Assembly (NCBI RefSeq): GCF_014646255.1
Contig: NZ_BMNC01000016.1
Span: 1-64,000, forward strand
Direction: 5' to 3'
Length of the DNA: 64,000 nucleotides
Origin: Lentzea pudingi
GTDB taxonomy: Bacteria > Actinomycetota > Actinomycetes > Mycobacteriales > Pseudonocardiaceae
Every line of letters begins with the position of its first letter. Within the stretch, counting starts at the first letter, position 1. A program made the translations under genes and the position numbers. Positions 33,488-41,857 of the stretch are shown here, one piece after another. The notes below the pieces were generated by a model. The model saw only the letters and a list, made by a program, of their open reading frames with translations, was not told the origin of the DNA and ran no database searches.

Positions 33488-35356
33488 GTGCGCGTCCTGT
33501 CCGTCGACCTGGGCACCGCCAACACGGTTGCGGTGCTGTCCGACCACGGTGTGGTGGATGTGGACGGAGGGCCCACGATGCCCTCGTCCGTCTACCTCGA
33601 CGAGGACGGAACCCTCCGCGTCGGCCGAGAGGCGGAGCGGCGGTCCCGTCAGGACCCGTCGCGCTACGAGGCAAACCCCAAGCGCCACATCGACAAGGCG
33701 ACGATCAAGCTCGGTGAGCAGAACCTGCCGACCAACGACGCGCTGGCGGCCATCTACGCGCGCGTGATGGAGGCCGTCACGGCGCTGCTCAAGGGTGAGC
33801 ACCTCGACGAGATCCGCCTGACGCACCCGGCCGAGTGGGGTCCGAGCAGGCGCAACAAGCTGCTGTCCTCGGCCAGGCTCGCGGGCATGACCGGCGAGCT
33901 CGTGCCGGTGCCCGAGGCCATCGCGGTGGCCTCGCTCGGCGGCGGCCGCCCACTCGCCGTCTACGACTTCGGCGCCGACACGTTCGACGTGTCCGTGCTC
34001 GACTCCCAGCACCGGATCCTCGCCGACGGCAGCCTGAGCGACGTCGGCGGTCTCGACATCGACCAGGCGCTGCTGGAGCACATCGGCCGCAGCGTCTCGC
34101 ACAAGGACCCGGCCGGCTGGCAGCGGCTGCTGCGCCCCACCACCGTCGACGACCACCGCGCCCGTCTCGGCCTGCGCGAGGAGCTGCGCCTCGCCAAGGA
34201 GGACCTCTCCGAGCTGCCCCACGTCGAGGTGCTGATGCCGGAGCCGTTCGAGAAGGTCCTCATCACGCGCGCCGAGCTGGAGGCGCTGATCCGGCCGAGC
34301 CTGATCCGCACCACCGAGGTCCTCATCTCCGCGGTCCGCAAGGCCGGCGTCACGCCCGAGCACGTCTACCTCGTCGGCGGCTCCTGCCGGATGCCGCTGG
34401 TCGCGCAGATGATCGCGGAGAAGGTCGGCATCGTCCCGACCAACCCCGACCACCCGGAGACGATCGTCGCGTCCGGCGCGCAGGTCGTGGACCGGGCGGC
34501 GATCACGCTCAAGGCCGAGGACGACAAGCCCAAGTTCGTCGAGCCGCCCACGGTCGTCACCGCGCCGGTCAGCCCTGCCGTGACCGGCCCGCACCCGGTG
34601 AACCCGAACGTCAGCGGCTCGAACCCGGTGATCAGCGGCCCGAACCCGGTGATCAGCGGGTCGTTCCCGAACCCGGCCGTGAGCGGCGCGTACTCGGCCA
34701 GCGGCAGCTACCCGGTCACCTCGCCGTACCCGGTGAACCCGAACACCAGCGGCAGCTACCCGATGAACTTCCCGCAGCAGCAGGCGCCGAAGAAGGACAA
34801 CAAGAAGGTCCTCGTCGGTGCCGGCGCGGCGGTCCTCGTGGTGGCGGGCGTGATCGGCGCGATCTTCGCGTTCTCCGGCCCGAGCCTGCCCAGCGCCGAC
34901 GACTGCAAGGACGACACCGCGCAGGACGGCCAGGGCTTCACGAAGTGCCTGCGCCAGCTCGCGGGCACCGTGCCGGACGGCGGCGGCTGCGAGAAGGCCG
35001 ACTCCGCGCAGATCACCGGCATGGAGGAGATCAAGGGCACGGTCGTGAGCTGCACGATCCGCGACGGCTACGCGGTGCAGTACATCCTCACCGACAGCGT
35101 CACGGGCGCGGAGAACAACGTCACCTCGATCGCGAAGTCGTTCCAGACCGAGCGCGTCGAGGCCGACTGGACCGGCAACGGCCTCGAGGGCGACTACCGC
35201 GCGGCCACGTCGAGCGGCACCGGCGTGCTGGTGTTCACCGCCAAGGGCCGTCCCATGTTCGGCATCCTCACCAAGACCGCCGAGGAGAACGCGGACGAGC
35301 TCAAGGCCGACGAAATGGCCGATTTCTTCGAGAAGTCCGTGCAACCGGGGGAGTAA
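33488..35356 (+). CDS. Hsp70/actin-fold protein with membrane anchor
   Basis: A 622-residue protein. Residues 1-350 form a DnaK-like actin-fold ATPase (VDLGTANTVAVL phosphate 1, LAVYDFGADTFDVSVL phosphate 2, VYLVGGSCRMPLV adenosine motif), but there is no Hsp70 substrate-binding domain. Instead comes a Pro/Asn/Ser-rich linker with repeated NPVISG/NPNVSG units (about 371-430), one membrane span (about 440-462) and an extracytoplasmic domain with four Cys. GAGGGGAG precedes the GTG. It could link intracellular ATP state to the envelope, as in mycobacterial CpnT/DnaK-like membrane proteins; the role is unknown. Confidence 0.85.
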   Translation: MRVLSVDLGTANTVAVLSDHGVVDVDGGPTMPSSVYLDEDGTLRVGREAERRSRQDPSRYEANPKRHIDKATIKLGEQNLPTNDALAAIYARVMEAVTALLKGEHLDEIRLTHPAEWGPSRRNKLLSSARLAGMTGELVPVPEAIAVASLGGGRPLAVYDFGADTFDVSVLDSQHRILADGSLSDVGGLDIDQALLEHIGRSVSHKDPAGWQRLLRPTTVDDHRARLGLREELRLAKEDLSELPHVEVLMPEPFEKVLITRAELEALIRPSLIRTTEVLISAVRKAGVTPEHVYLVGGSCRMPLVAQMIAEKVGIVPTNPDHPETIVASGAQVVDRAAITLKAEDDKPKFVEPPTVVTAPVSPAVTGPHPVNPNVSGSNPVISGPNPVISGSFPNPAVSGAYSASGSYPVTSPYPVNPNTSGSYPMNFPQQQAPKKDNKKVLVGAGAAVLVVAGVIGAIFAFSGPSLPSADDCKDDTAQDGQGFTKCLRQLAGTVPDGGGCEKADSAQITGMEEIKGTVVSCTIRDGYAVQYILTDSVTGAENNVTSIAKSFQTERVEADWTGNGLEGDYRAATSSGTGVLVFTAKGRPMFGILTKTAEENADELKADEMADFFEKSVQPGE

Positions 35357-35409
35357 CCGCCCCTGATGGCCCTGTCGGCACGCCGCTCCCGCGTGCCACG
35401 ATCGTGATC

Positions 35410-36672
35410 ATGGTGACCGTCGCGCCGCAGGTCGAACGCGTGCAGCGCAAGGTCGTCCGCGTGCTGACCGGTACCCAGGTCCTGGGGTCGGCGGCCGTGA
35501 CGATCGGCCTCGCGTTCAGCACGCTGATCGCCGCTTCCCTGTCCGGGTCCGAGGCCGTCGGCGGGCTCGCGCAGACCGCGGCCGTGGCCGGTGCCGCGGT
35601 GCTCGCCCTGCCAGGGGCCCGGCTCGCGCAACGCAGCGGACGCCGTCCCGCGCTCGTCCTCGGCTACGGCATGGGCGGGCTCGGCGCGCTGATCGCCGCC
35701 GTCGCCGTGGGCCTCGGGTCGTGGCAGGTGCTGCTGCTGGGCCTGCTGCTGTTCGGAGGGGCTTCCAGCGCGAACTACGCGGCCCGTTACGCCGCGACGG
35801 ATCTGGCGCACCCACACCGCCGTGCGCGCGAGCTCTCCCGCGTCGTGTGGGCGGCCATGATCGGCGCGATCATCGGCCCGAACCTCGCCGATCCCGCCGG
35901 GCGCGTGGCCGAGTTCCTCGGCATGCCGGCCGGGGTGGGGCCGTTCCTACTGGCCGCGGTCGTGCTCGGCGCCGCCGTGCTGGTGATCCAGTTCGGGCTG
36001 CGGCCGGACCCGCTGGTCGTCGTGAAGAGCACACGACCGGTTGAATCCGCGGACTGCTGCACCGGGGGCTCCAGCGGCGAGAGTCCCCGTGGTCTCAAGG
36101 TGTGGGGCACGCTCGGGCCGATGGCCCGGCTTGCACTCGTTGGTGTGATGTTGTGCCACACCGCGATGGTCGGCCTGATGTCGATGACGCCGGTGCACAT
36201 GAACCACGCCGGGTCGTCGTTGCGCGTGGTCGGCGTCGTGATCAGCCTGCACGTCGCCGCGATGTACGCCGCGAGCCCGTTGTTCGGGTGGATGGCCGAC
36301 AAGCTGGGTCGCGTGCCGGTGCTCGCGATCGGCGCGTCGCTGGTGGTGGCGGCCTCCGGGGTCGCGGGGATGGCGCCCTCGCACGACGCCCCGCAACTCG
36401 CGGTGGGCCTGGCGCTGCTCGGGTTCGGCTGGTCGGCCGGGCTCGTGGCGGGATCGGCGTTGCTGACGGAGTCCGTGCCGGTGGACGACCGGCCCGCCGC
36501 GCAGGGACTGTCCGATCTGGTGATGAACGTCGGCGGCGCCATCGGGGGAGCGGTGGCCGGGATCGTCGTGACCGCGTGGTCGTACGCGGCGCTCGGGCTG
36601 ATCGTCGGGTTCACCGCGCTGCCGTTGCTCGTCGTGTGCCTCTTCGCGTCGCTGCGCAGGCCCGTTCGTTAG
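35410..36672 (+). CDS. Major facilitator superfamily transporter
   Basis: A 420-residue protein with about 12 membrane segments. The loop 2-3 signature is ARLAQRSGRRPAL and the mirrored loop 8-9 reads FGWMADKLGRVP, both typical of MFS drug/H+ antiporters. The central loop (about residues 200-235) is short and contains two adjacent Cys. No substrate can be assigned. The next gene (DUF3046) starts 9 bases later from its own promoter. Confidence 0.88.
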   Translation: MVTVAPQVERVQRKVVRVLTGTQVLGSAAVTIGLAFSTLIAASLSGSEAVGGLAQTAAVAGAAVLALPGARLAQRSGRRPALVLGYGMGGLGALIAAVAVGLGSWQVLLLGLLLFGGASSANYAARYAATDLAHPHRRARELSRVVWAAMIGAIIGPNLADPAGRVAEFLGMPAGVGPFLLAAVVLGAAVLVIQFGLRPDPLVVVKSTRPVESADCCTGGSSGESPRGLKVWGTLGPMARLALVGVMLCHTAMVGLMSMTPVHMNHAGSSLRVVGVVISLHVAAMYAASPLFGWMADKLGRVPVLAIGASLVVAASGVAGMAPSHDAPQLAVGLALLGFGWSAGLVAGSALLTESVPVDDRPAAQGLSDLVMNVGGAIGGAVAGIVVTAWSYAALGLIVGFTALPLLVVCLFASLRRPVR

Positions 36673-36675
36673 GGT
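36670..36675 (+). promoter_or_regulatory. Leaderless -10 box of the DUF3046 gene
   Basis: TAGGGT overlapping the MFS stop codon, 6 bases before the GTG at 36682. Confidence 0.5.
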
Positions 36676-36681
36676 CTCCCG

Positions 36682-36876
36682 GTGCGCATCACCATGTTCC
36701 GCAAGCTCATGGCAGGGGAGTTCGGCCAGGTCAGGGCCGTGATGATCGCCCGCGACCACGTGCTGTCGTCGTTGGGAGGCCGGACCGCGGACCAGGCCCT
36801 GGAGGCCGGGATCGGCGCCAAGGAGATCTGGGTCGCGGTCTGCGACGCCTTCGAAATCCCCGAAAGTCGTCGCTGA
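36682..36876 (+). CDS. DUF3046 protein
   Basis: A 64-residue protein of the DUF3046 family, which is found just upstream of recA across actinobacteria. FRKLMAGEFGQVRA and DHVLSSLGGRTADQALEAG are the conserved blocks, and it ends with WVAVCDAFEIPESRR. It is small, mostly helical and cytoplasmic, with no known function. The GTG start is leaderless. Its stop precedes the recA control region. Confidence 0.9.
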   Translation: MRITMFRKLMAGEFGQVRAVMIARDHVLSSLGGRTADQALEAGIGAKEIWVAVCDAFEIPESRR

Positions 36877-36903
36877 AGTGGCGGTTCGGAGTGTCACGTG
36901 TGC

Positions 36904-36919
36904 TCGAACACGTGTTCGG
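36904..36919. promoter_or_regulatory. LexA (SOS) box of recA
   Basis: TCGAACACGTGTTCGG, one mismatch from TCGAAC-N4-GTTCGA. It lies 105-120 bp before the recA ATG. Confidence 0.85.
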
Positions 36920-36951
36920 CTACAGTGGCGCCGACCCCCGGCTTCGCAGAA

Positions 36952-36974
36952 TTGTCAGACCCCGCCAGTAGCGT
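36952..36974 (+). promoter_or_regulatory. RecA-NDp (PafBC-type) promoter of recA
   Basis: TTGTCA (36952-36957), 11 bases, TAGCGT (36969-36974), matching the LexA-independent recA promoter of mycobacteria in both boxes and spacing. It lies downstream of the LexA box and 50 bp before the start codon. Confidence 0.85.
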
Positions 36975-37023
36975 CAGGTCCAACATGACGAAGCAACGGC
37001 AGACGACAAAAGGTGGACCCAAG

Positions 37024-38070
37024 ATGGCACCCGCAGCACCCGACCGGGACAAGGCACTCGAGCTGGCCCTGGCGCAGATCGACAAGCAGTTCGGCAAGGG
37101 CTCCGTGATGCGCCTCGGCGAGGAGGGCCGTGCCCCGATCGCCGTGATCCCGACCGGCGCGATCGCCCTGGACGTGGCGCTCGGCATCGGTGGGCTGCCG
37201 CGTGGCCGGGTCGTCGAGATCTACGGTCCGGAGTCCTCCGGTAAGACGACCGTGGCGCTGCACGCCGTGGCGAACGCGCAGAAGGCCGGCGGCATCGCGG
37301 CGTTCATCGACGCGGAGCACGCGCTCGACCCCGAGTACGCGAAGAAGCTGGGCGTCGACACCGACGCGCTGCTGGTCTCCCAGCCCGACACCGGTGAGCA
37401 GGCGCTCGAGATCGCGGACATGCTGGTTCGCTCCGGCGCGCTCGACATCCTGGTCATCGACTCGGTCGCCGCCCTCGTGCCGCGCGCCGAGATCGAGGGC
37501 GAGATGGGCGACAACCACGTCGGTCTGCAGGCCCGCCTGATGAGCCAGGCGCTGCGCAAGATCACCGGTGCGCTCAGCGCGTCCAACACGACCGCGATCT
37601 TCATCAACCAGCTGCGCGAGAAGATCGGCGTGATGTTCGGCTCCCCGGAGACCACGACCGGTGGTAAGGCGCTGAAGTTCTACGCCTCCGTGCGTCTGGA
37701 CGTCCGCCGCATCGAGACCCTGAAGGACGGCGGCGAGCCCGTCGGCAACCGCACCAGGGTCAAGGTCGTGAAGAACAAGGTCGCGCCGCCGTTCAAGCAG
37801 GCCGAGTTCGACATCCTCTACGGCAAGGGCATCAGCCGCGAGGGCTCGCTCATCGACATGGGCGTCGACCAGGGCATCCTGCGCAAGTCCGGTGCCTGGT
37901 ACACCTACGAGGGCGACCAGCTGGGCCAGGGCAAGGAGAACGCCCGCAAGTTCCTGCTGGACAACCCGGACATCGCGAACGAGGTCGAGAAGCGCATCAA
38001 GGACAAGCTCGGCATCGGCGCCACCCTCGACGCCGACGAGACGGTTCCCGCCGCGCCGGTCGAGTTCTAA
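37024..38070 (+). CDS. recA: Recombinase RecA
   Basis: A 348-residue RecA without an intein. Walker A GPESSGKT is near residue 67 and Walker B VIDSVAALVP near 145; loop 2 is FGSPETTTGGKALKFYAS. It coats single-stranded DNA, drives strand exchange and triggers LexA cleavage. AAAGGTGGA lies before the ATG; an upstream in-frame start is not needed. Control is dual, by a LexA box and the NDp promoter. recX follows after 13 bases. Confidence 0.98.
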   Translation: MAPAAPDRDKALELALAQIDKQFGKGSVMRLGEEGRAPIAVIPTGAIALDVALGIGGLPRGRVVEIYGPESSGKTTVALHAVANAQKAGGIAAFIDAEHALDPEYAKKLGVDTDALLVSQPDTGEQALEIADMLVRSGALDILVIDSVAALVPRAEIEGEMGDNHVGLQARLMSQALRKITGALSASNTTAIFINQLREKIGVMFGSPETTTGGKALKFYASVRLDVRRIETLKDGGEPVGNRTRVKVVKNKVAPPFKQAEFDILYGKGISREGSLIDMGVDQGILRKSGAWYTYEGDQLGQGKENARKFLLDNPDIANEVEKRIKDKLGIGATLDADETVPAAPVEF

Positions 38071-38083
38071 GAGGTAGTGGGGT

Positions 38084-38593
38084 TTGGACGAGGCTGAAGA
38101 GCAGCGCAAGGCACGGGACATCTGTTACGCGCTGCTCGGTGCTCGGGCCCGCTCCCGGCAGGAACTGCACGACGCGTTGCTGCGCAAGGGGATCAGTGCC
38201 GGCGCCGCCGAGATCGTCCTCGGCAGGTTCGACCGCGCCGGCCTGATCGACGACGCGCAGTTCGCCGAGATGTGGGTGCATTCCCGTCACACGTACAACG
38301 GCCTGGGCCGCCGCGCCCTGGCCATGGAACTGCGCCGCAAGGGCGTGGCGGACGAGGTGGTGGCCGAGGCCGTCGCCGCGGTCGACGGCGAGGCCGAGGA
38401 AGAACGCGCCCGCGAGCTCGTCCGCAAACGCCTGCGCACCCTGTCCGGCGTGGACGAGACGACGAAGATCCGCCGTCTCGTGGGTGCGTTGGCGCGCAAG
38501 GGTTATGCGGAAGGCCTCGCCTATCGCGTGGTGCGTGATGAGCTGCGCAACGCCGGTGACGAGGCGTCGGCGCTGGACGAGCCCTGGTCGTAG
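38084..38593 (+). CDS. recX: Regulatory protein RecX
   Basis: A 169-residue RecX that inhibits RecA filaments. Three tandem three-helix repeats are visible, the first with RARSRQELHDALLRKG, the second with RFDRAGLIDDAQFAEMWV, the third with LVGALARKGYAEGLAYRVV. The start is TTG, preceded by GAGGTAG at a good distance. The weak start codon may keep RecX below RecA. Same operon as recA. Confidence 0.94.
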   Translation: MDEAEEQRKARDICYALLGARARSRQELHDALLRKGISAGAAEIVLGRFDRAGLIDDAQFAEMWVHSRHTYNGLGRRALAMELRRKGVADEVVAEAVAAVDGEAEEERARELVRKRLRTLSGVDETTKIRRLVGALARKGYAEGLAYRVVRDELRNAGDEASALDEPWS

Positions 38594-38656
38594 GCCAGGG
38601 CCGGTCCCGTTCGCGGTGCCGTACCCGATCACGCCGCTGCGGCGGTGGGCTCCGAG

Positions 38657-38662
38657 TAGCCT
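38657..38662 (+). promoter_or_regulatory. Leaderless -10 box of the OhrR-like gene
   Basis: TAGCCT followed by 7 bases and the GTG at 38670, with no ribosome site. Confidence 0.6.
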
Positions 38663-38669
38663 GAAAAGC

Positions 38670-39125
38670 GTGAGCACTACTCCCGACGCGCCGTCCGCCG
38701 TGACCCCCACGGTCTCGGACCTGCTCTGCTTCGACCTCTACACGACGTCGCGAGCGGTGACCGGCTTCTACCGCCCGATCCTCGACAAGGCGGGCATCAC
38801 CTACCCGCAGTTCCTGGTGATGCTGCTGCTGTGGGAGAAGGACTCGAGGCCGATCCGGGAGCTCGTGCAGGAGCTCGACCTGGAGTACAGCACGCTCTCG
38901 CCGTTGATCAAGCGGCTGGAGAAGAGCGGTCTGCTGGTGCGCGTCACGCATCCCGACGACGAGCGTTCCGTGCTCGTCCAGCTCACGGACAAGGGCCGTG
39001 AGCTGCGGTGGATCGGTGCCGAGATGTTCAACCAGCTCGGCAAGGCGCTCGGCATGACGCTCGAGGAGATCGCCATCCTGCGCAAGGCGCTGAACCGCGT
39101 GAAGCACGGCGCCGAACGTCAGTGA
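38670..39125 (+). CDS. MarR-family regulator, OhrR-like
   Basis: A 151-residue MarR protein. The N-terminal LLCFDLYTTSRAVTGFYRPIL, with one Cys near residue 20, matches the reactive Cys of OhrR sensors, and YPQFLVMLLLWE follows as in that group. The winged helix holds LVQELDLEYSTLSPLIKRLEKSGLL. It would sense organic hydroperoxides through the Cys; no other Cys is present, as in one-Cys OhrR. No ohr gene is nearby; the downstream secreted hydrolase is a possible target. Confidence 0.85.
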   Translation: MSTTPDAPSAVTPTVSDLLCFDLYTTSRAVTGFYRPILDKAGITYPQFLVMLLLWEKDSRPIRELVQELDLEYSTLSPLIKRLEKSGLLVRVTHPDDERSVLVQLTDKGRELRWIGAEMFNQLGKALGMTLEEIAILRKALNRVKHGAERQ

Positions 39126-39143
39126 GCTGAAACACATCGCGTA

Positions 39144-39165
39144 CGAGGTAACTCGTCGGGTAACT
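39144..39165. promoter_or_regulatory. Candidate operator before the secreted hydrolase
   Basis: Direct repeats GGTAACT (39147-39153 and 39159-39165) spaced by 12 bp centre to centre. The first is nested in CGAG-N4-CTCG (39144-39155). It may be the OhrR-like protein's site; this is only a pattern. Confidence 0.35.
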
Positions 39166-39235
39166 TACATCGTGCACGACCTAATCGAGCGCGATGCACC
39201 ACCGCTACGGTGCCCGACGAGAGAGTGAGAGATCA

Positions 39236-40036
39236 ATGCGAGTTCGTAAGGTGATCGCCGTTCTGGGGACGCTGCTGGCGATGGCCGCTGTTGTTCCGTC
39301 GAGTGCCGGTGCTGCGGACGAGACCTCGAAGCAGGGCACCAAGAAGCCGACCGTCGTCCTGGTGCACGGCGCGTTCGCGGACGCGTCCAGCTGGAACGGT
39401 GTCGTGGAACGCCTGCAGCGCAAGGGGTTCCCGGTCGTCGCGGTGGCGAACCCGCTCAGGTCCGTCACCGGTGACGCGAACTACCTGCGCCAGGTGCTCG
39501 CCACGATCGAGGGGCCGATCGTCCTCGCCGGACACTCCTACGGCGGCATGGTCCAGTCGGCCGCGGCGCTCGGCAACCCGAACGTGAAGTCGCTCGTCTA
39601 CGTCGCGGCGTTCGCGCCGGAGAAGGGCGAGACCGCCCTCGGCCTGTCGAACCAGTTCCCCGGCAGCACCCTCGGTGACGCGGTGCGGCCGATCCCGCTC
39701 GCCGACGGCACCACCGATCTCGTGATCGCGCAGGACAAGTACTGGCAGCAGTTCGCGGCGGACGTGTCCCGCAAGGACGCGACGCTGGCGGCGGCGACGC
39801 AGCGCCCGATCAACGACACCGCGTTGAACGAGCAGGCCGGCGAGCCTGCCTGGAAGACCGTCCCGTCGTACTTCGTGGTGGCGGGCAAGGACAAGAACAT
39901 CCCGATCGCCGCGCAGAAGTGGATGGCCGAGCGCGCCCACTCCCGTGCGACCGTCGAGGTCAAGGGAGCTTCGCACTCGGTGGCCGTGTCGCACCCGGAC
40001 ACCGTGGCCGACCTGATCGTGCGCGCCGCGCGGTAG
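39236..40036 (+). CDS. Secreted alpha/beta hydrolase
   Basis: A 266-residue protein with a Sec signal peptide ending near ASAGAA-type residues 24-27. The hydrolase fold shows HGAFADASSW (oxyanion), the elbow GHSYGG near residue 102, and a late Asp and His (AGKDKNIP, GASHSVAVSHP). It resembles the salicylate-esterase/EstA-like group of esterases. GAGAG precedes the ATG at 39236. It stands alone and ends at a strong terminator. The substrate is unknown. Confidence 0.88.
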   Translation: MRVRKVIAVLGTLLAMAAVVPSSAGAADETSKQGTKKPTVVLVHGAFADASSWNGVVERLQRKGFPVVAVANPLRSVTGDANYLRQVLATIEGPIVLAGHSYGGMVQSAAALGNPNVKSLVYVAAFAPEKGETALGLSNQFPGSTLGDAVRPIPLADGTTDLVIAQDKYWQQFAADVSRKDATLAAATQRPINDTALNEQAGEPAWKTVPSYFVVAGKDKNIPIAAQKWMAERAHSRATVEVKGASHSVAVSHPDTVADLIVRAAR

Positions 40037-40043
40037 TGGAAGA

Positions 40044-40086
40044 CGAAGAAGCCGGGACGCGGGCAGGGGCGTCCCGGTTTCTTCGC
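40044..40086. terminator. Bidirectional terminator
   Basis: CCGGGACGC (40052-40060) pairs with GCGTCCCGG (40069-40077), extended outward by GAAGAAG/TTTCTTC pairing. It lies between the convergent hydrolase and protease genes. Confidence 0.85.
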
Positions 40087-40100
40087 GTCTGTGCCCTGGT

Positions 40101-40907
40101 CTACCGGGCGGGTTTCGCGACCTGGCAGCGGGGCAGCGCCAGGTCCAGCGTCGTGCGGGGACCGAAGCAGGCGACGAGACCGAAGGTCTGCTGGCCGTAG
40201 TTGGTGCCGCGGCGGACGGTGATCTTGCCGGCGGCATCGACCTCGCACGGGTTGTTCATCGTGCAGCGGCCGCCGCTCTCATTGCCGGTGTTGTTGACGC
40301 CGACGACCTTGCCGCTCGCGTTGTCGATGATCGGTGAACCCGACGTGCCGCCGATCGTGTCGCACGACGGCGTGTAGCGCAGCGAGTCACGCCAGGTCCA
40401 GCTCGCTTCCCTGACCTGGTGGACGAATCCGTCGATCTGGCAGGAGTAGATCTTCTTCCAGTAGCCGGAGGCGATCCGGATCTCCGTCCCGGCGGACGGG
40501 CGCGCGGCGGAGAGTTCGAGCGCGCGGCCGCCGTGCTGCTGCTGGAGTTGCTGGTACGTCTTGTCGAGCCGGTAGAGCGCGGCGTCGGTACCGGTCATCG
40601 TCGCGTAGACGAGTCGGGTGCTCTGCACCGTCGCGATCTCCGAGCCGGAACCGTTGAGCAGCTTGAAGGTGCGGTCCGCAGGCCGGTCGACGTACACCTC
40701 GCCCGCCTTGATGAACTCGACGCAATGCCCGTTGGTGAGCACGAGCGCTTTGTCCGAGGGGCTCGAATCGGGCAGGCGCACGAGGGAGCCGGAGCAGTTG
40801 TCGAGCTTGACCGTGCCGGTGAAGTCGACGGCGGCCTGCGCGGGTGTCGTCGTCACGCCGAGCGCGGCGGTCGCGGCCAGCAGGATTGCGGCGAATCGTC
40901 GTGCCAT
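40101..40907 (-). CDS. Secreted trypsin-like serine protease
   Basis: A 268-residue exported protein with a signal peptide ending at AQAA near residue 25. The chymotrypsin-fold triad is readable: TNGHC (His), GTDAALYRL (Asp) and GTSGSPII (Ser). Several Cys are placed to form disulfides. No pro-region of alpha-lytic type is seen. It is likely active outside the cell. It stands alone, divergent from the following membrane protein. Confidence 0.88.
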   Translation of the reverse strand: MARRFAAILLAATAALGVTTTPAQAAVDFTGTVKLDNCSGSLVRLPDSSPSDKALVLTNGHCVEFIKAGEVYVDRPADRTFKLLNGSGSEIATVQSTRLVYATMTGTDAALYRLDKTYQQLQQQHGGRALELSAARPSAGTEIRIASGYWKKIYSCQIDGFVHQVREASWTWRDSLRYTPSCDTIGGTSGSPIIDNASGKVVGVNNTGNESGGRCTMNNPCEVDAAGKITVRRGTNYGQQTFGLVACFGPRTTLDLALPRCQVAKPAR

Positions 40908-41051
40908 GCACGGATCGTAGTCGATCAACTACCTTCGGCAGTCGGCTACTTGGCCCACCGTAACTCGATCGGGTGGTGCCGTGGGGTGGGGCTAACGGGT
41001 GGAGCGGACCAATCGACGTCGTGGTCACACGTCGCAACCTCGGGAGCCTTG

Positions 41052-41815
41052 ATGACCTATCCGACGCCGCCCGTCTACGCCGAGCCTCCGGTCGCACCGC
41101 CGAAGCCCACGCGATTCGGTGCGCTCGCCTGGACCTCGGTGATCGTCGGGATCGTCGGCATCCTCAGCTCGTGGCTCATCTTCTTCAACAACCTCACGGC
41201 GATCGCCGCGTTCGTCGGGATCGTGCTCGGCGTGATCGCGTTGTTCGGCACGCGCAAGGTTCTCGCGGCGGTCGGTGTCGTGCTTTGCGTCCTGGCGATC
41301 GTGTTGACGGTCGTGGCGCAGCAGGCAGCGGTCGAGGAGCTCGACAAGATCCTCGACGGCGACGTGAACCAGGGCCAGGTCGGCGCACCGGGCGAGACCG
41401 CGAAGCAGGACGCGCTGAAGGAGAACCCGACCTGGGGCAAGCGGTACTCGTGGGCGAACGGCCTCTCGGTCGACGTCGCGAAGCCGGTCGCGTGCACGCC
41501 CGGTCAGTTCTCGGCGCCGCCGAACATCGCCCGCGCGGTGAAGTTCGAGATCACCATCACCAACGGCACGAGTGCCGCGTTCGAGACCGCGCTGATGTCG
41601 ATCGGCACCGACGCGCAGTTCAACGGGCAGAAGGCCGACATGGTGTTCGACTCGGCGGCGGCTGCGACAGCACGTTCGACTCGGCGACCGTGCTGCCGGG
41701 CAAGACCTACACCTTCCACATCGCGTACTCGGTCGGCGCGCAGCCCGGTGAGATGCAGCTCGTGTTCGAGCCGACCTTCAACTCCGACAAGGCCGCGTTC
41801 GTCGGTCAGGCGTAA
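41052..41815 (+). pseudogene. DUF4190/DUF4352-like membrane protein, single-base frameshift
   Basis: A short Pro-rich N-terminus and two membrane segments (about 24-45 and 50-80) are followed by an outer beta-sandwich domain. The frame beginning at 41052 is clear up to ADMVFDS; the rest of the domain (CDSTFDSATVLPGKTYTF to FVGQA, stop at 41815) continues in another frame. The break lies in the GCGGCGGC run at 41653-41662, where one extra G would restore a single reading frame. This may be a real one-base deletion or a sequencing error. The intact protein would have about 254 residues. Confidence 0.75.
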
Positions 41816-41857
41816 ACCGTTCGCTTGCGGGCGCACGGACGGGTTACAAAATGGGGC

